Shown here: piece after piece, positions 26,548-35,631 of the stretch | Numbering within the stretch: position 1 is the first letter of the stretch | Layout of the letters: each line of letters begins with the position of its first letter | Source of the DNA: Brevibacterium pigmentatum | GTDB taxonomy: Bacteria > Actinomycetota > Actinomycetes > Actinomycetales > Brevibacteriaceae | DNA length: 64,000 nucleotides | Direction of reading: 5' to 3' | NCBI RefSeq assembly: GCF_011617465.1 | Contig: NZ_CP050153.1 | Location: 2,852,001 to 2,916,000 of the forward strand | The notes under the pieces: model-generated | What the model was told of the DNA's origin: nothing | Database searches by the model: none | Seen by the model: the letters and a program-made list of their open reading frames with translations, nothing else | Made by a program: the position numbers and the translations under genes

Positions 26548-27765
26548 ATGACCGGGCGCCTCTACCTCGACACCGCGGCTGCGGCCCCCGTGCGCAGGGA
26601 GGCCCTCGAAGCCGCTTGGCCGTATCTGGCCGGGGCGTTCGGCAACCCGTCGAGCCACCACGAATTCGGGCGCGGGCCCGCCGAAGCCCTCACCGATGCC
26701 CGTGCTCGCGTGGCGAAGGTGCTGGGAATGAGGGCCACGGACATCACGTTCACCAGCGGCGGCACCGAGGCGGACAACCTCGCAATCATCGGCATGGCCC
26801 TCGGCGCTCGGACTCAGGGTCGGGCTCAGTCCCAGGGTCAGGCTGGGACCGCGGTGCCGCCTCGGCGACATATCGTCACTTCCCCCATCGAACACGAAGC
26901 CGTACTCGCCTCGGTGGAGTTCCTGGCCCGCGTCCACGGATTCACCGTCACCGAGGTGGCCCCGGCCTCCGATGGGACAGTGACCCCCGAAGCCCTCACA
27001 GCAGCGATCCGCCCGGACACCGTACTCGTGACCTTGGGTTATGCGAACAATGAGATCGGCACCGTGGCCGACATTCCGGCCTTGGCCGGCATCGCCCACG
27101 AGGCCGGAGCACTCTTCCACACGGATGCGGTGCAGGCGGCCGGATGGCTGACGCTGACCGGGTTGGGCGTCGATGCGCTCAGCTTGGCCGGGCACAAGGT
27201 CGGAGCGCCGAAGGGCATCGGTGTGGCCGCGATCCGCGCCCGCGTCCCAGTCGAACCGCTCATCCACGGCGGCGGTCAGGAGTCGGGACGACGCTCGGGC
27301 ACGGAGAATGTGGCCCTGGCCGTCGCGTTCGCCACGGCCCTCGAACTCGCCGAGGCGGAGCGGCATGAGGCCGCCGATCGTGTCCGGGCCGTCCGCGATG
27401 AGTTCATCGCCACGGTCCTCAGCGCTGTGCCCGGGGCGTTCCTGACTGGCGCGGCGGGAACGGCCGGCCTTGACGGCCGGACGACTCGGACTCCGAATCA
27501 TGCGTCGTTCTGCTTCTCGAACACCTCCGGTGAGGCGGTGCTGCTCGAGCTCGAACGCCTCGGGGTGACGGCTTCGAGCGGTTCGGCCTGCGCGGTCGGT
27601 TCCGACGAACCCTCGCACGTGCTCACGGCCTTAGGGATCGCTGCCGAGGTCGCGCAGACGAGCGTGCGCTTCACGTTCCCGTCCTCGATCACCCTCGAGC
27701 AGGGACGGGCGGCCGCACAGGCCGTCATCAACGCTGCCGAGAGCCTCGCTTCGTCCTTTGCGTGA
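26548..27765 (+). CDS. Cysteine desulfurase (NifS/IscS-like) of the nad operon
   Basis: 405-residue PLP enzyme that transfers sulfur from cysteine. YLDTAAAAPVRREAL near the start, the PLP lysine in SLAGHKVGAPKG (near 217) and the active-site Cys in SSGSACAVGSDEPSH (near 348) are intact. An insertion after residue 92 (TQGRAQSQGQAGTAVPPRR) contains the recurring CCGCCTCGG DNA motif. The start is one base after the nadC stop. Position at the end of nadABC suggests it supplies sulfur to the NadA cluster, as in other bacteria with nad-linked NifS; a tRNA or general Fe-S role cannot be excluded. Confidence 0.9.
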   Translation: MTGRLYLDTAAAAPVRREALEAAWPYLAGAFGNPSSHHEFGRGPAEALTDARARVAKVLGMRATDITFTSGGTEADNLAIIGMALGARTQGRAQSQGQAGTAVPPRRHIVTSPIEHEAVLASVEFLARVHGFTVTEVAPASDGTVTPEALTAAIRPDTVLVTLGYANNEIGTVADIPALAGIAHEAGALFHTDAVQAAGWLTLTGLGVDALSLAGHKVGAPKGIGVAAIRARVPVEPLIHGGGQESGRRSGTENVALAVAFATALELAEAERHEAADRVRAVRDEFIATVLSAVPGAFLTGAAGTAGLDGRTTRTPNHASFCFSNTSGEAVLLELERLGVTASSGSACAVGSDEPSHVLTALGIAAEVAQTSVRFTFPSSITLEQGRAAAQAVINAAESLASSFA

Positions 27766-27779
27766 ACGGCGTCTCACGC
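27760..27779 (+). terminator. Hairpin overlapping the stop codon of the nad operon
   Basis: GCGTGA and TCACGC form a short stem around AACGGCGT, with the stop codon TGA inside the first arm. A T-rich stretch (TTGATTTTGAT) follows a few bases later. Plausible intrinsic terminator of nadA-nadB-nadC and the desulfurase. Confidence 0.45.
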
Positions 27780-27893
27780 CCGGGTTGATTTTGATCACCT
27801 TTGCGCCCACCAGGTGGGATAGCCCTATCTTTCTCAGTATTTTGGGGCGAGACTGAAAGAGAAGCATTCGCAACAGGGTGTGAGGGGGCCGCC

Positions 27894-28109
27894 ATGGATC
27901 TGCTGATTCTGTTCATGATCGCAGTGATGTTCGCAACGATCGTCTTCTTCGTGGGACGATTCGCCTGCCCGAAGCATGACCGAGTGCCCCTCATCGAGGT
28001 CGATCACGTCCTCCTGTGGACCACCCTGCGCCGTGGCTGGCATGCGCTCGGATCGTTCGGTCCGCTCACACATTACCCGGATGGTCGTTCGGGAGCGTCT
28101 CGCGCCTGA
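27894..28109 (+). CDS. Small predicted membrane protein
   Basis: 71 residues, not recognised. One hydrophobic helix (MDLLILFMIAVMFATIVFFV) is followed by a basic, His-containing tail. GAGGGGG lies six bases before the ATG and supports translation. Codon use is ordinary for the window. It ends 31 bases before a DUF1648 gene, so the two could share a transcript. Confidence 0.45.
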   Translation: MDLLILFMIAVMFATIVFFVGRFACPKHDRVPLIEVDHVLLWTTLRRGWHALGSFGPLTHYPDGRSGASRA

Positions 28110-28140
28110 GGCTGCTGACGGCTGTTGTTAGAGTGACAAC

Positions 28141-28665
28141 ATGCCTTCCCCTGCACAGCCGCATCGGAACCCACCGAGCGAGAGAGCCGCGCTCGTCTTC
28201 GCGATTGCCTCGATTCTCGTCTTCCTCGGGTTCTCCGTCTGGTTCTGGGTGCAGACGCCCGAGAACGTAGCCACTCACTTCGACTCCGGCGGACAGCCCG
28301 ATGACTGGACGTCGAAGGCTGGTCTACTCTGGATCTTCGTGCCTTTGGGAGTCGGACTGCCCGCTCTCCTGTCGATTCGGCCGCTCTACGAGAAGTTGCC
28401 GGCCTCGCTCATCAATGCCCCGCACAAGGAGTATTGGCTCGAGCGCGGCGAGAAGACCTACCTCGTCGACTGCCTCATGGAGCTGCTGCGCATCACCGCG
28501 GGGCTCACCGCACTGCTCGTCGCGGCCATCCTCGTCATCATCGCAGAGGGGGCGCGTTCGGCGACGATGTCGGAGTGGCTGACCTTCGTCCCGACGGTCA
28601 TCTTCCTCATCGCCACGGGGCTCGCCGTTTGGCGTTTCTACCGCAAGCTCACCCCGCCGAGGTGA
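28141..28665 (+). CDS. DUF1648 membrane protein
   Basis: 174 residues with four predicted helices. The first helix and following loop VATHFDSGGQPDDWTSKAG match DUF1648, where the NxP.HFxxxGxxD pattern is conserved; this domain also occurs in SdpI immunity proteins. No toxin gene is adjacent, so immunity is unsupported. It is convergent with tenA, its stop lying six bases from that of tenA. Confidence 0.8.
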   Translation: MPSPAQPHRNPPSERAALVFAIASILVFLGFSVWFWVQTPENVATHFDSGGQPDDWTSKAGLLWIFVPLGVGLPALLSIRPLYEKLPASLINAPHKEYWLERGEKTYLVDCLMELLRITAGLTALLVAAILVIIAEGARSATMSEWLTFVPTVIFLIATGLAVWRFYRKLTPPR

Positions 28666-28671
28666 CCGCGC

Positions 28672-29412
28672 TCAGACAGTGACTTCCTGGGGCAGGAACA
28701 CGGAGACGTCCCAGTTCTGCATGGCGTGTGCCGAGGCCCAGAAGTGGAGTTCGAAGACGCAGGCCTGCTCGAAGGCGGCGCGCATGCGGGCGGCTTCCTC
28801 GCTCGGGGCCTTCGCGAGCTCCTGTTCGAGGATCTGCACGGCGTGGCGGGTCGATTCGTCGAAGTCGGGAGAGTCGTAGGTCTGCACCCAGGTGCGGTAG
28901 GGGTGGTCGTCGGCCATCTGCCCGGCCCGGTCGACAAGCACCTTGCCCATATGGGCGTACACCCAGAAGCAGGGCAGCACTGAGGCCACGCCTTCGCCGT
29001 AGGATCGGCTGGCGGCGTTGGCGACGAGGAAGGACACGTAGCCCAGCGTCGTCGGGGAGGCCTTGAATCGGGAGCCTTCCGCGGTGAGCTCCTCCAGCGC
29101 CGAGGCGAGTCGGGCGTCGGCGAGCAGCTCTGCGTGCATCTCCTCTTCGACGGTGATCGCCTCGGCGGCAGATCCGGCCCAGAATCGGGATTCGTCACGG
29201 TCGACGGTCTTCGCGGCCAGGAACGACATGGCCTTGGCATATCCGTTCAGGTAGAGGCTGTCCTGCGAGATGTAATTGACGAAGGCCTTCGGATCGAGGC
29301 TGCCGTCGGCGAGCTGGGCGAGGAACGGCAGCTCTTCGATCTGCTTGACGATGGGGCCGACGCGGTCCCACAGCTGGGTGGTCAGTGGGCCGGCGGTAAA
29401 GGTGACGGTCAT
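28672..29412 (-). CDS. tenA: TenA family aminopyrimidine aminohydrolase / thiaminase II
   Basis: 246-residue all-helical enzyme that salvages thiamine pyrimidine by hydrolysing aminopyrimidine breakdown products. The conserved Cys of the TenA family lies in LPCFWVYAHMG, and the C-terminal Glu-rich helix (EQACVFELHFWASA) is present. The ATG start has GGAG upstream; longer frames are not supported. It is downstream of thiD with 101 bases of tandem repeats between, so it may belong to the thiMED transcript. Its product, hydroxymethylpyrimidine, is the ThiD substrate. Confidence 0.92.
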   Translation of the reverse strand: MTVTFTAGPLTTQLWDRVGPIVKQIEELPFLAQLADGSLDPKAFVNYISQDSLYLNGYAKAMSFLAAKTVDRDESRFWAGSAAEAITVEEEMHAELLADARLASALEELTAEGSRFKASPTTLGYVSFLVANAASRSYGEGVASVLPCFWVYAHMGKVLVDRAGQMADDHPYRTWVQTYDSPDFDESTRHAVQILEQELAKAPSEEAARMRAAFEQACVFELHFWASAHAMQNWDVSVFLPQEVTV

Positions 29413-29433
29413 GGGAACTCCTTTGTGCTGGTG

Positions 29434-29501
29434 TGACGTGGTGATTCGTATGACGTGGTGGTTCGAGTGAGTTGGCGGTTCCGGTGAGGTGGTGGTCAGG
29501 C
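29434..29501. repeat. Four degenerate 17-bp tandem repeats
   Basis: Consecutive units TGACGTGGTGATTCGTA, TGACGTGGTGGTTCGAG, TGAGTTGGCGGTTCCGG and TGAGGTGGTGGTCAGGC fill most of the gap between thiD and tenA. A minisatellite-like spacer; no function is evident. Confidence 0.75.
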
Positions 29502-29513
29502 GGGATGGATACC

Positions 29514-30383
29514 TCAGGCGGGTCGACCGCGGACGATGTCGACCTGGTGGTCGATCGGTCCGTGGGCGCCCTCCGGATTCAGGCTCAGCTGCCAGTCCGC
29601 AGCCGAGGTGAGAGCGCGAGCAAGGTAATCGAGGGCGTTTCCGACGGCCTCGCCGAGGATGCCCGACCCGATCTCTGTGTGTTCGCGGCCGAGGACGGCC
29701 GCCTCGGCGGTGATCGCGGCTGACAGGGTGCACCCGGTTCCGTGCGTGTTCATCGTCGTCACGCGGGGGTGGGTGAACTCGCGGACCTGGCCATCGGCGG
29801 TGGCGAGGATGTCGATGACTTCGTCATGGCTGCCGTGTCCGCCCTTGAGCAGGACCGCTCCGGGCCCGCGTTCGAGCAGGCGCCGGGCCTGGTCACGCAT
29901 GGCTTCAGTCGTCTGCGCTTCAGGTTCGTCGTCGGAGATCAGCAGGGCCGCCTCGGGGAGGTTGGGGGTGATGAGGTCGGCGACGGGCAGCAGGTGGGTG
30001 CGCACGGCGTCGACGGCATCGGTCTCGAGGAGGCGGTGGCCGGAGGTCGCGATCATCACAGGGTCGACGGTATAGAAGCCGAGCCGGCCTTCGGCGGCGC
30101 GGGCGACGACGAGTTCGACGAGGTCACGGCTGCCGAGCATTCCCGATTTCGTCGCATCGACGGGCAGGTCGCCGAGCACGGACTCGAACTGATCGGCGAC
30201 GAAATCGACGTCGATCGGATAGACCCGGGACACACCGTGCGTGTTCTGCGCGACGAGAGCAGTGATGACGGTCGTGCCCATGGTCTTCCGCGCGGTGAAG
30301 GTCTTGAGGTCGGCATGGATTCCGGCGCCGCCGGAGGGATCGGTGCCGGCGATGGACAGGGTGATCGGCGGGCGGGTCGTCAC
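29514..30383 (-). CDS. thiD: Hydroxymethylpyrimidine / phosphomethylpyrimidine kinase
   Basis: 289-residue ribokinase-fold enzyme phosphorylating the thiamine pyrimidine twice. [20 protein letters not shown] near the N-terminus, KSGMLG and the anion-hole region [13 protein letters not shown] with the catalytic Asp/Cys neighbourhood are typical. It is fused to nothing, unlike ThiDE or ThiD-TenA fusions in some actinobacteria. The start overlaps the thiE stop by four bases. Regulated with thiM by the TPP riboswitch upstream. Confidence 0.95.
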   Translation of the reverse strand: MTTRPPITLSIAGTDPSGGAGIHADLKTFTARKTMGTTVITALVAQNTHGVSRVYPIDVDFVADQFESVLGDLPVDATKSGMLGSRDLVELVVARAAEGRLGFYTVDPVMIATSGHRLLETDAVDAVRTHLLPVADLITPNLPEAALLISDDEPEAQTTEAMRDQARRLLERGPGAVLLKGGHGSHDEVIDILATADGQVREFTHPRVTTMNTHGTGCTLSAAITAEAAVLGREHTEIGSGILGEAVGNALDYLARALTSAADWQLSLNPEGAHGPIDHQVDIVRGRPA

Positions 30384-31129
30384 TGTGCACTCCCGGTGAA
30401 AGCGGCGAGCAGCTCCTCGGCCGCAGTCTTCGGATCGTCAGCCATGCAGATCGCCGAGACCACGCAGATCCCGATCAGCCCACGTCCCTTCAGGTCAGGG
30501 GCACGATTGGCGTTGATGCCGCCGATCGCGACCGCGGGGATGCCGGCTTCTGCCACCAGTTCGCCGAGGCGGTCCGGTCCGATTCCGTCGGGGGCGTCTG
30601 CTTTCGTGGAAGTGTCAAAGACCGGCCCGATGCCGACGAGGTCGACGACTCCGGAGTCGCGGGCGGCGGCGAATTCGTCGCTGTTCGCGGCCGAGAGACC
30701 GATGAGCGGTTCCGCACCCAGGGCGGCGCGCACCTCGGCGACGGTGGTGTCAGTTTGGCCGACGTGGATGTGCACGTTCTCGCCTTCGTCGTTGAGGCGG
30801 CGGGCCACCTCGACGCGGTCGTTGAGGACGACGGGGACCGTGCGGTCGGTGTCGCGGGTGGCGGCTTCGACGGCGGCGATGACTTGGCGGGTGAGCGAGT
30901 AGAAGTCACCGTCGTCGATGTCTTTGTCGCGGACCTGGACGATGCCCACTCCCCCGGCGACGGCGGCCTGCACGGTCTCGGCGACGCTGCGACCGGCGGC
31001 CTCGCATTGCGCCGAGTCGGTGACGAGGTAGAGGCGCGTGTCGATTCCGGCGAAGCGGTCGGTCGCGGCGGCATCGTTCACGGTTGCGCCGTGCGGATCG
31101 TCGGTGATGTGGGCGGATCCGGCGGTCAT
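30380..31129 (-). CDS. thiE: Thiamine phosphate synthase
   Basis: 249-residue TIM-barrel enzyme coupling pyrimidine diphosphate with thiazole phosphate. The core begins near residue 31 ([11 protein letters not shown]). [14 protein letters not shown] and [14 protein letters not shown] match the diphosphate- and metal-binding blocks, and a C-terminal [15 protein letters not shown] is typical. The first 30 residues are a polar extension. It overlaps thiM and thiD by four bases each. Confidence 0.94.
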   Translation of the reverse strand: MTAGSAHITDDPHGATVNDAAATDRFAGIDTRLYLVTDSAQCEAAGRSVAETVQAAVAGGVGIVQVRDKDIDDGDFYSLTRQVIAAVEAATRDTDRTVPVVLNDRVEVARRLNDEGENVHIHVGQTDTTVAEVRAALGAEPLIGLSAANSDEFAAARDSGVVDLVGIGPVFDTSTKADAPDGIGPDRLGELVAEAGIPAVAIGGINANRAPDLKGRGLIGICVVSAICMADDPKTAAEELLAAFTGSAQ

Positions 31130-32040
31130 GCCTGGACGCCTTCGCCGACGGTAAGCGTGTCGAGGCCGATTCTCGCCTGCGCGAGTCGGTCACCGTCGAC
31201 GGTGTGGAGCGCGTCGAGGAAGTTCGCCGAGTAGCTGCCCGGACCCTTCGCACCATCGGCGGCGAGTTCCCCGGCGACCGCGAAGTGGGCGTGGGCGGCG
31301 ACGACGGCTTCGAACTTCGCCGAGGCGGCCCCACCGTTCGCGGACTGCTCGGGGGCGCTGATTGCTGAGACGTCGGCGTCGGGGTCGGCCAGTCCGGCAC
31401 GGGCGGCGGCCAGGTATGCGACGGTGACGGCGCCGAGTGAGCAGCCGGTGCCGATGACCAGCGGCATGAATTCGTGTCCGCCGGAGATCCGGGCGACGTG
31501 ATCGGTGCCGTCGATGTGGGCGACGACGGCGTCGGTGGGTCCGGAGACCGCGACGATCGCGCCGGTCTTTCGCGACAGTTGAGCCGCGGCGGGAAGGACG
31601 GCATCGACTTCATCGGTGGATTCGACTCCACGACCACCGAGTCCGACTCCGGCGAGTGCTGCGATCTCGGAGGCGTTGCCGCGGATGGCAGTCGGGTGAT
31701 CGGCGGCGGCCCGGCGGATGCGGGAGGTGCGGAAGTCGACGGCGCCGACGCTCACGGGGTCGAGGACCCAGGGCTTGCTGGCGGCGTTCGCGACGTCGAT
31801 GGCTGCGTCGGCGGCGAGCAGCTGATGGTTCGAGGCGGTTCCGAAGTTGACGAGGATTCCGCTGGCGATTCCGGCGAACTGTCCGGCGTCGGCTTCGTGG
31901 TCGAGCATCGCCGGGGAGGCGCCGATGGCCAGGAGCACGTTCGCGCTGAACTGCTGCACCACGGTGTTCGTGATGCACTGGATGAGTGGATTGCTTGCGC
32001 GCAGTTGCGCATTGGCAGAACGCAGGTCGAAGTCAACCAT
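31126..32040 (-). CDS. thiM: Hydroxyethylthiazole kinase
   Basis: 304-residue ribokinase-like enzyme that salvages the thiamine thiazole. NPLIQCITNTVVQQFSANVL and SPAMLDHEADAGQFA form the substrate site; GTGCSLGAVTVAYLAA holds the catalytic anion hole. It is the first gene of thiM-thiE-thiD. No thiG/thiS/thiH or thiC genes are in the window, so this operon alone supports salvage plus coupling, not de novo synthesis. Confidence 0.95.
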   Translation of the reverse strand: MVDFDLRSANAQLRASNPLIQCITNTVVQQFSANVLLAIGASPAMLDHEADAGQFAGIASGILVNFGTASNHQLLAADAAIDVANAASKPWVLDPVSVGAVDFRTSRIRRAAADHPTAIRGNASEIAALAGVGLGGRGVESTDEVDAVLPAAAQLSRKTGAIVAVSGPTDAVVAHIDGTDHVARISGGHEFMPLVIGTGCSLGAVTVAYLAAARAGLADPDADVSAISAPEQSANGGAASAKFEAVVAAHAHFAVAGELAADGAKGPGSYSANFLDALHTVDGDRLAQARIGLDTLTVGEGVQA

Positions 32041-32042
32041 GA

Positions 32043-32153
32043 CGATCCCTTCGCTAGTATGGCCCAGATCAGGTTCGATGGGTGTTCTCTCAGCCTCGGT
32101 GTCCTCCGTGCGCAGCGTCTTGGTGCGAACGGATCCTCATGAGGCACCCCATG
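32043..32153 (-). ncRNA. TPP riboswitch (THI element) leading thiMED
   Basis: On the minus strand the order GGGGTGCC, GGCTGAGAGA, ACACCC, GAACCTGATCTGG and GCGAAGGGAT reproduces the conserved blocks of the thiamine pyrophosphate riboswitch. It ends just before the thiM start, so it most likely controls translation initiation by masking the ribosome site when TPP is bound. Variable stem P3 is long. Confidence 0.96.
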
Positions 32154-32222
32154 TCATTGGCTCCGACTGTATCAGCCCGGTCGGACACGGGGCGACTCCA
32201 TACTCTGCTTGGATGCTCAGCA

Positions 32223-32292
32223 CCGACCGCTCGACTTAACGTCGCTGTATCAAGCTATGCATTGCGCGCTCGATGCTAAGGCGAGCGGTCGG
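32223..32292 (-). repeat. 70-bp intergenic repeat family B, copy 2
   Basis: Ends CCGACCGCTC and GAGCGGTCGG are perfect 10-bp inverted repeats; the core TATCAAGCTATGCAT is shared with the copy at 11823-11891 (about 77% identity overall). It lies 21 bases beyond the stop of the sugar permease gene, again at the 3' end of a minus-strand transport operon and in the same orientation relative to it. Confidence 0.75.
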
Positions 32293-32313
32293 CAGAGGAA
32301 GCTTCACGCCCCA

Positions 32314-33525
32314 CTACCCCCGCCCGACGTACCTCTGTCCGCGGCGGCTCAGCGCATCGATGACGACGGCGGTGAGCAGGACGAGTGCGGTGATGATCTG
32401 CTGCGCATCGGAGTTGAAGCCGATGAGATAGAGACCGTTGTTGATCGCACCGACGACCAGGGCACCGAGCACAGCGGCCCAAGCAGTACCGCGACCGCCG
32501 AACAACGAGGTGCCGCCGATGACCGCCGCGGCGATCGCATTGAGCAGATCCTGCGTGCTCACCAGCGTCGATCCCGCGTTCGTCGTCACACCGGTCTTGA
32601 TGAACCCGAACAGCGCGGCCAACACACCTGCGGCCATGAACACGCTGATGCGCACCCAGGTCACGCGGATACCGGCTCGCCGGGCGGCCTCGACCTTGCC
32701 GCCGACGGCGTAGATCGAACGACCGTAGCGGGTCTTGCGCAGCACGAGGTCGATGACGATCGCGATGACGATCATCAGGAAGAACGGCATCGCCAGACCG
32801 AAGTCCTGGTTGACGAGGATGAGGAAGCCGAACACGATCGCGGCCAGCAGCACGATGCGCACGATCACCGACGTCCAGCTCGGGGCGCTGAGGCCTTCGC
32901 GGTGGCGACGCATCTTCGAATAGATGATGCCGCCGCCGAAGCCGATGATCGCAATCGCTCCGAAGATATAGGCCCAGATCGCCGGGAAGTAGAAGCTCGC
33001 GAAGTCGAAGGCGAAGGTGTCCGACATCGACAGGTTCTTCTGTGTGCCCAGGGTCGTCAGCGTCAGACCGGTGAATGCGAGCAGACCAGCCAAGGTGACG
33101 ACGAACGCCGGGATGCCGACGACGGCGAAGAACCAGCCTTGGATCGCGCCGACGACCAGACCGAGCAGCAGCATGATGATCAGCGCCATTGCCGGGGGCA
33201 CACCCTGCCTGACGACGAGGACACCGAGCAGGGAGGCTGCCAGACCGCCCAACTGCGCCAGAGACAGGTCGATCTCGCCGAGGAGCAGGATGAGGTTGAT
33301 GCCCAGAGCAAGGATCGCGAGGAACGCCACCTGGGTGGAGAGATTGACGAGGTTGGCCGGCGAGATGAAGTTGGAATCGGCCGACTGGAAGACGATGACG
33401 ATGACGATGAGGGCGAAGATGACGGGGAACGAACCCAGCTGCCCCTCTTTGACCCGTCGAATGAATGTTCCGACGATACCTTCGGACGAGATCCGCTCAT
33501 CGGTGATGAAGGAGTTGCGGGTCAT
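32314..33525 (-). CDS. Xylose-type sugar ABC transporter permease
   Basis: 403-residue inner-membrane permease with about ten helices, of the RbsC/XylH family. GINLILLLGEIDLSLAQLGGL carries the GEIDLS hallmark, and SIYAVGGKVEAARRAGI is the cytoplasmic EAA-like loop contacting the ATPase. An extended central region (about 160-240) agrees with XylH-type rather than ribose-type permeases. It overlaps the ATPase gene by four bases and ends the operon, followed by a 70-bp repeat. Confidence 0.9.
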   Translation of the reverse strand: MTRNSFITDERISSEGIVGTFIRRVKEGQLGSFPVIFALIVIVIVFQSADSNFISPANLVNLSTQVAFLAILALGINLILLLGEIDLSLAQLGGLAASLLGVLVVRQGVPPAMALIIMLLLGLVVGAIQGWFFAVVGIPAFVVTLAGLLAFTGLTLTTLGTQKNLSMSDTFAFDFASFYFPAIWAYIFGAIAIIGFGGGIIYSKMRRHREGLSAPSWTSVIVRIVLLAAIVFGFLILVNQDFGLAMPFFLMIVIAIVIDLVLRKTRYGRSIYAVGGKVEAARRAGIRVTWVRISVFMAAGVLAALFGFIKTGVTTNAGSTLVSTQDLLNAIAAAVIGGTSLFGGRGTAWAAVLGALVVGAINNGLYLIGFNSDAQQIITALVLLTAVVIDALSRRGQRYVGRG

Positions 33526-34346
33526 CGGCGCTCACCCCTCCGTGCGGCGCGTTTGGTCACGACATTGTCGCTGGCTCCGGTGATCGCGGCGACCAGCACG
33601 TCCGTGCGTTCGTCTCCGGGGAAGTCACCGGCGTCCTTGCCCAGGCGCAACACGTGCACCCGGTCGCACACGGCCTGCACATCGGCCATATTGTGGCTGA
33701 CGAGCAGCACGCCGAGGTCGCGTTCCTTGAGCCGTTCGATGAGATTGAGCACCTCGGCCGTCTGGGCGACACCGAGGGCCGCCGTCGGCTCGTCGAGCAT
33801 GACCAGCGAAGGATCGCCGAGGAGGGACCGGGCGATGGCGACCGTCTGACGTTGTCCGCCGGACAGTGCCGCGATCGGTACGCGCACGCTCGGGATCTTC
33901 GCCGACAGGCTGCGCAGCAGCTCCCAGGATTTGGCTTCCATGGCCACCTCGTCGAGGACTCCCCCACGGGTCTTCTCGTGCCCGAGGAACAGGTTGGCCA
34001 CGACGTCGAGGTTCTCACACAGAGACAGGTCCTGGAACACGGTGGCCACTCCGGCCCTCTGCGCGTCCTTCGGGGAGGAGAATTTCTGCGATGTCCCATT
34101 CATGATGAGTTCGCCCTCATCGGCGGCGTGGACTCCGGCGATGACCTTGATGAGTGTCGATTTGCCGGCGCCGTTGTCGCCGACGAGGCCGACGACTTCG
34201 CCGCGACCGACGCTGAGATGGATGTCGGTCAGCGCTTGGACGGCGCCGAACCGTTTGTTGATTCCGCGCAGTTCGAGCACCGGCTCGCTGTCGCTGCCCG
34301 GCGTCCGCGTCGCCGCAGCTGCCGGTTCGGGTGTCTCTGGTGTCAT
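33522..34346 (-). CDS. Sugar ABC transporter ATP-binding protein
   Basis: 274 residues with a single ABC domain: Walker A GDNGAGKST, signature LSGGQRQTVAIARSLL and Walker B LVMLDEPTAALG. Most xylose/ribose systems use a duplicated 500-residue ATPase; a single-domain version of about 260 residues occurs in actinobacterial XylF-type systems and would work as a dimer. It lies between the binding-protein and permease genes. Confidence 0.92.
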   Translation of the reverse strand: MTPETPEPAAAATRTPGSDSEPVLELRGINKRFGAVQALTDIHLSVGRGEVVGLVGDNGAGKSTLIKVIAGVHAADEGELIMNGTSQKFSSPKDAQRAGVATVFQDLSLCENLDVVANLFLGHEKTRGGVLDEVAMEAKSWELLRSLSAKIPSVRVPIAALSGGQRQTVAIARSLLGDPSLVMLDEPTAALGVAQTAEVLNLIERLKERDLGVLLVSHNMADVQAVCDRVHVLRLGKDAGDFPGDERTDVLVAAITGASDNVVTKRAARRGERR

Positions 34347-34444
34347 CTGTTCCTACTTGTCGCAGTCGTTGACCCCGGCGGCCGGCGACCGGTGATGGTC
34401 GCCGGCTCGAGGTCGGTCACGTCAGATCATGAACGCTCACGCGC

Positions 34445-35539
34445 TCACTTCACGCCGGCATCGGCGCAGAGCTTCTCCACCTTCCCGGTGCAGATGTCCT
34501 CGGCCTTGATCTGATCACCGACGATGTCCTTGATGGTGTCGGTGGTGACGACCTTGGCTTCGACGAAGTCCGTGGGGGTGTCCTTGTAGGTCGTTCCTGC
34601 ACCGACTTCCTCGCCCGCGGCCAGAGCCACGGCGGCCTTGGCTGCGAACTCGGCCTGCGGCGGAATCGACTTGTAGATCGTGGCGTACTGGTCACCTTTG
34701 AGGATGTTCTGCAGACCGTCCACCTCGGCGTCCTGACCGGTCACGACGGGATCGACCTTGGCCTTCTTCGTCGCGGCGATGACACCGCCGGCGGTGCCGT
34801 CGTTGGCCGCGTAGATCGCGATCGGCTTCTCACCCTTGCCCTGCAGCTGACCCTCGACCCACTGGCGTGCGTCGTCGGGGTTCCAGTCGAGGGTGTCGTG
34901 GCTGGCGGCGATGTCGACGCCCGCGCCTTTGAGGGTCTCTTCCGCACCGGCCTTGAAGTCCGCGGCGTTCGGGTCCTTCGGGTCGCCGTTCACCATCCAG
35001 ACCGGTCCCGACTTCGGGTCGACTCCAGCTTCCTTGAGCCCGTCGAGGACGGCCTGGCCCTGCAGGTTGCCGATCTTCTTGTTGTCGAACGAGGTGTAGT
35101 AGGCCGCACCTTCGAAGAAGCGGTCGTAGGAGATGACCGGGATCTTCTTCGCTTCGGCCTTCGACAGCGCAGAGGAGACGGCGGAAGCGTCGACGGGGTC
35201 GAGGACGATGGCGTCGACACCCTCGGTCACGGCGGCCTCGACCTGTTGCTGCTGCTGAGTCGCGTCCTGATTGGCGTTGCGGTATTCGACCTTCGCGTCT
35301 GGGTTGGCCTCTTTGACGTACTTCTCGAAGTTCGGCTTGTCGAGCGACTCGTACCGGGTGGTCTTCGACTCGGGCAGCAGCAGTGCGATCGTGACATCTC
35401 CGTCACCGCCGGATCCGCTGTCTGCCTCGTCGTTTCCCTGGCCTTTCTGGTTGCCGCAGCCGCTGAGTGCAAGAGCACCGATCGCGACCGAGGCACCGAG
35501 GAGCGCCAGCTTCTTGTGGGACTTAAGGTTGTGCCTCAT
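34445..35539 (-). CDS. Sugar-binding lipoprotein (XylF-like)
   Basis: 364-residue solute-binding lipoprotein. The signal peptide ends in the lipobox LALSGC (Cys28), followed by a Gly/Asp/Ser linker. The periplasmic-binding-protein type I domain contains VDAIVLDPVDASAVSSALS and VISYDRFFEGAAYYTSF, the latter close to the sugar site of xylose-binding proteins. Xylose is the favoured ligand, but another pentose cannot be excluded. A LacI-type palindrome lies immediately upstream. Confidence 0.92.
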   Translation of the reverse strand: MRHNLKSHKKLALLGASVAIGALALSGCGNQKGQGNDEADSGSGGDGDVTIALLLPESKTTRYESLDKPNFEKYVKEANPDAKVEYRNANQDATQQQQQVEAAVTEGVDAIVLDPVDASAVSSALSKAEAKKIPVISYDRFFEGAAYYTSFDNKKIGNLQGQAVLDGLKEAGVDPKSGPVWMVNGDPKDPNAADFKAGAEETLKGAGVDIAASHDTLDWNPDDARQWVEGQLQGKGEKPIAIYAANDGTAGGVIAATKKAKVDPVVTGQDAEVDGLQNILKGDQYATIYKSIPPQAEFAAKAAVALAAGEEVGAGTTYKDTPTDFVEAKVVTTDTIKDIVGDQIKAEDICTGKVEKLCADAGVK

Positions 35540-35558
35540 TGTGAACCTTTCAATCTTT

Positions 35559-35574
35559 CTGACAACGTTGTCAG
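35559..35574. promoter_or_regulatory. LacI-family operator
   Basis: CTGACAACGTTGTCAG is a perfect 16-bp palindrome with the central CG typical of LacI-family sites. It lies 20 bases before the binding-protein start and 57 bases after the regulator stop, so it is the likely target of the adjacent regulator. Confidence 0.85.
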
Positions 35575-35631
35575 GCTGTTGAATATGATTCGCCGAACGT
35601 CGCCTGCTGTCAACTGTTTCGTCAAAAGTTT

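Noticed and set aside
28141..28665. SdpI-type immunity protein
   Set aside because: Only the DUF1648 part is present and no toxin or SdpR-like regulator is adjacent.
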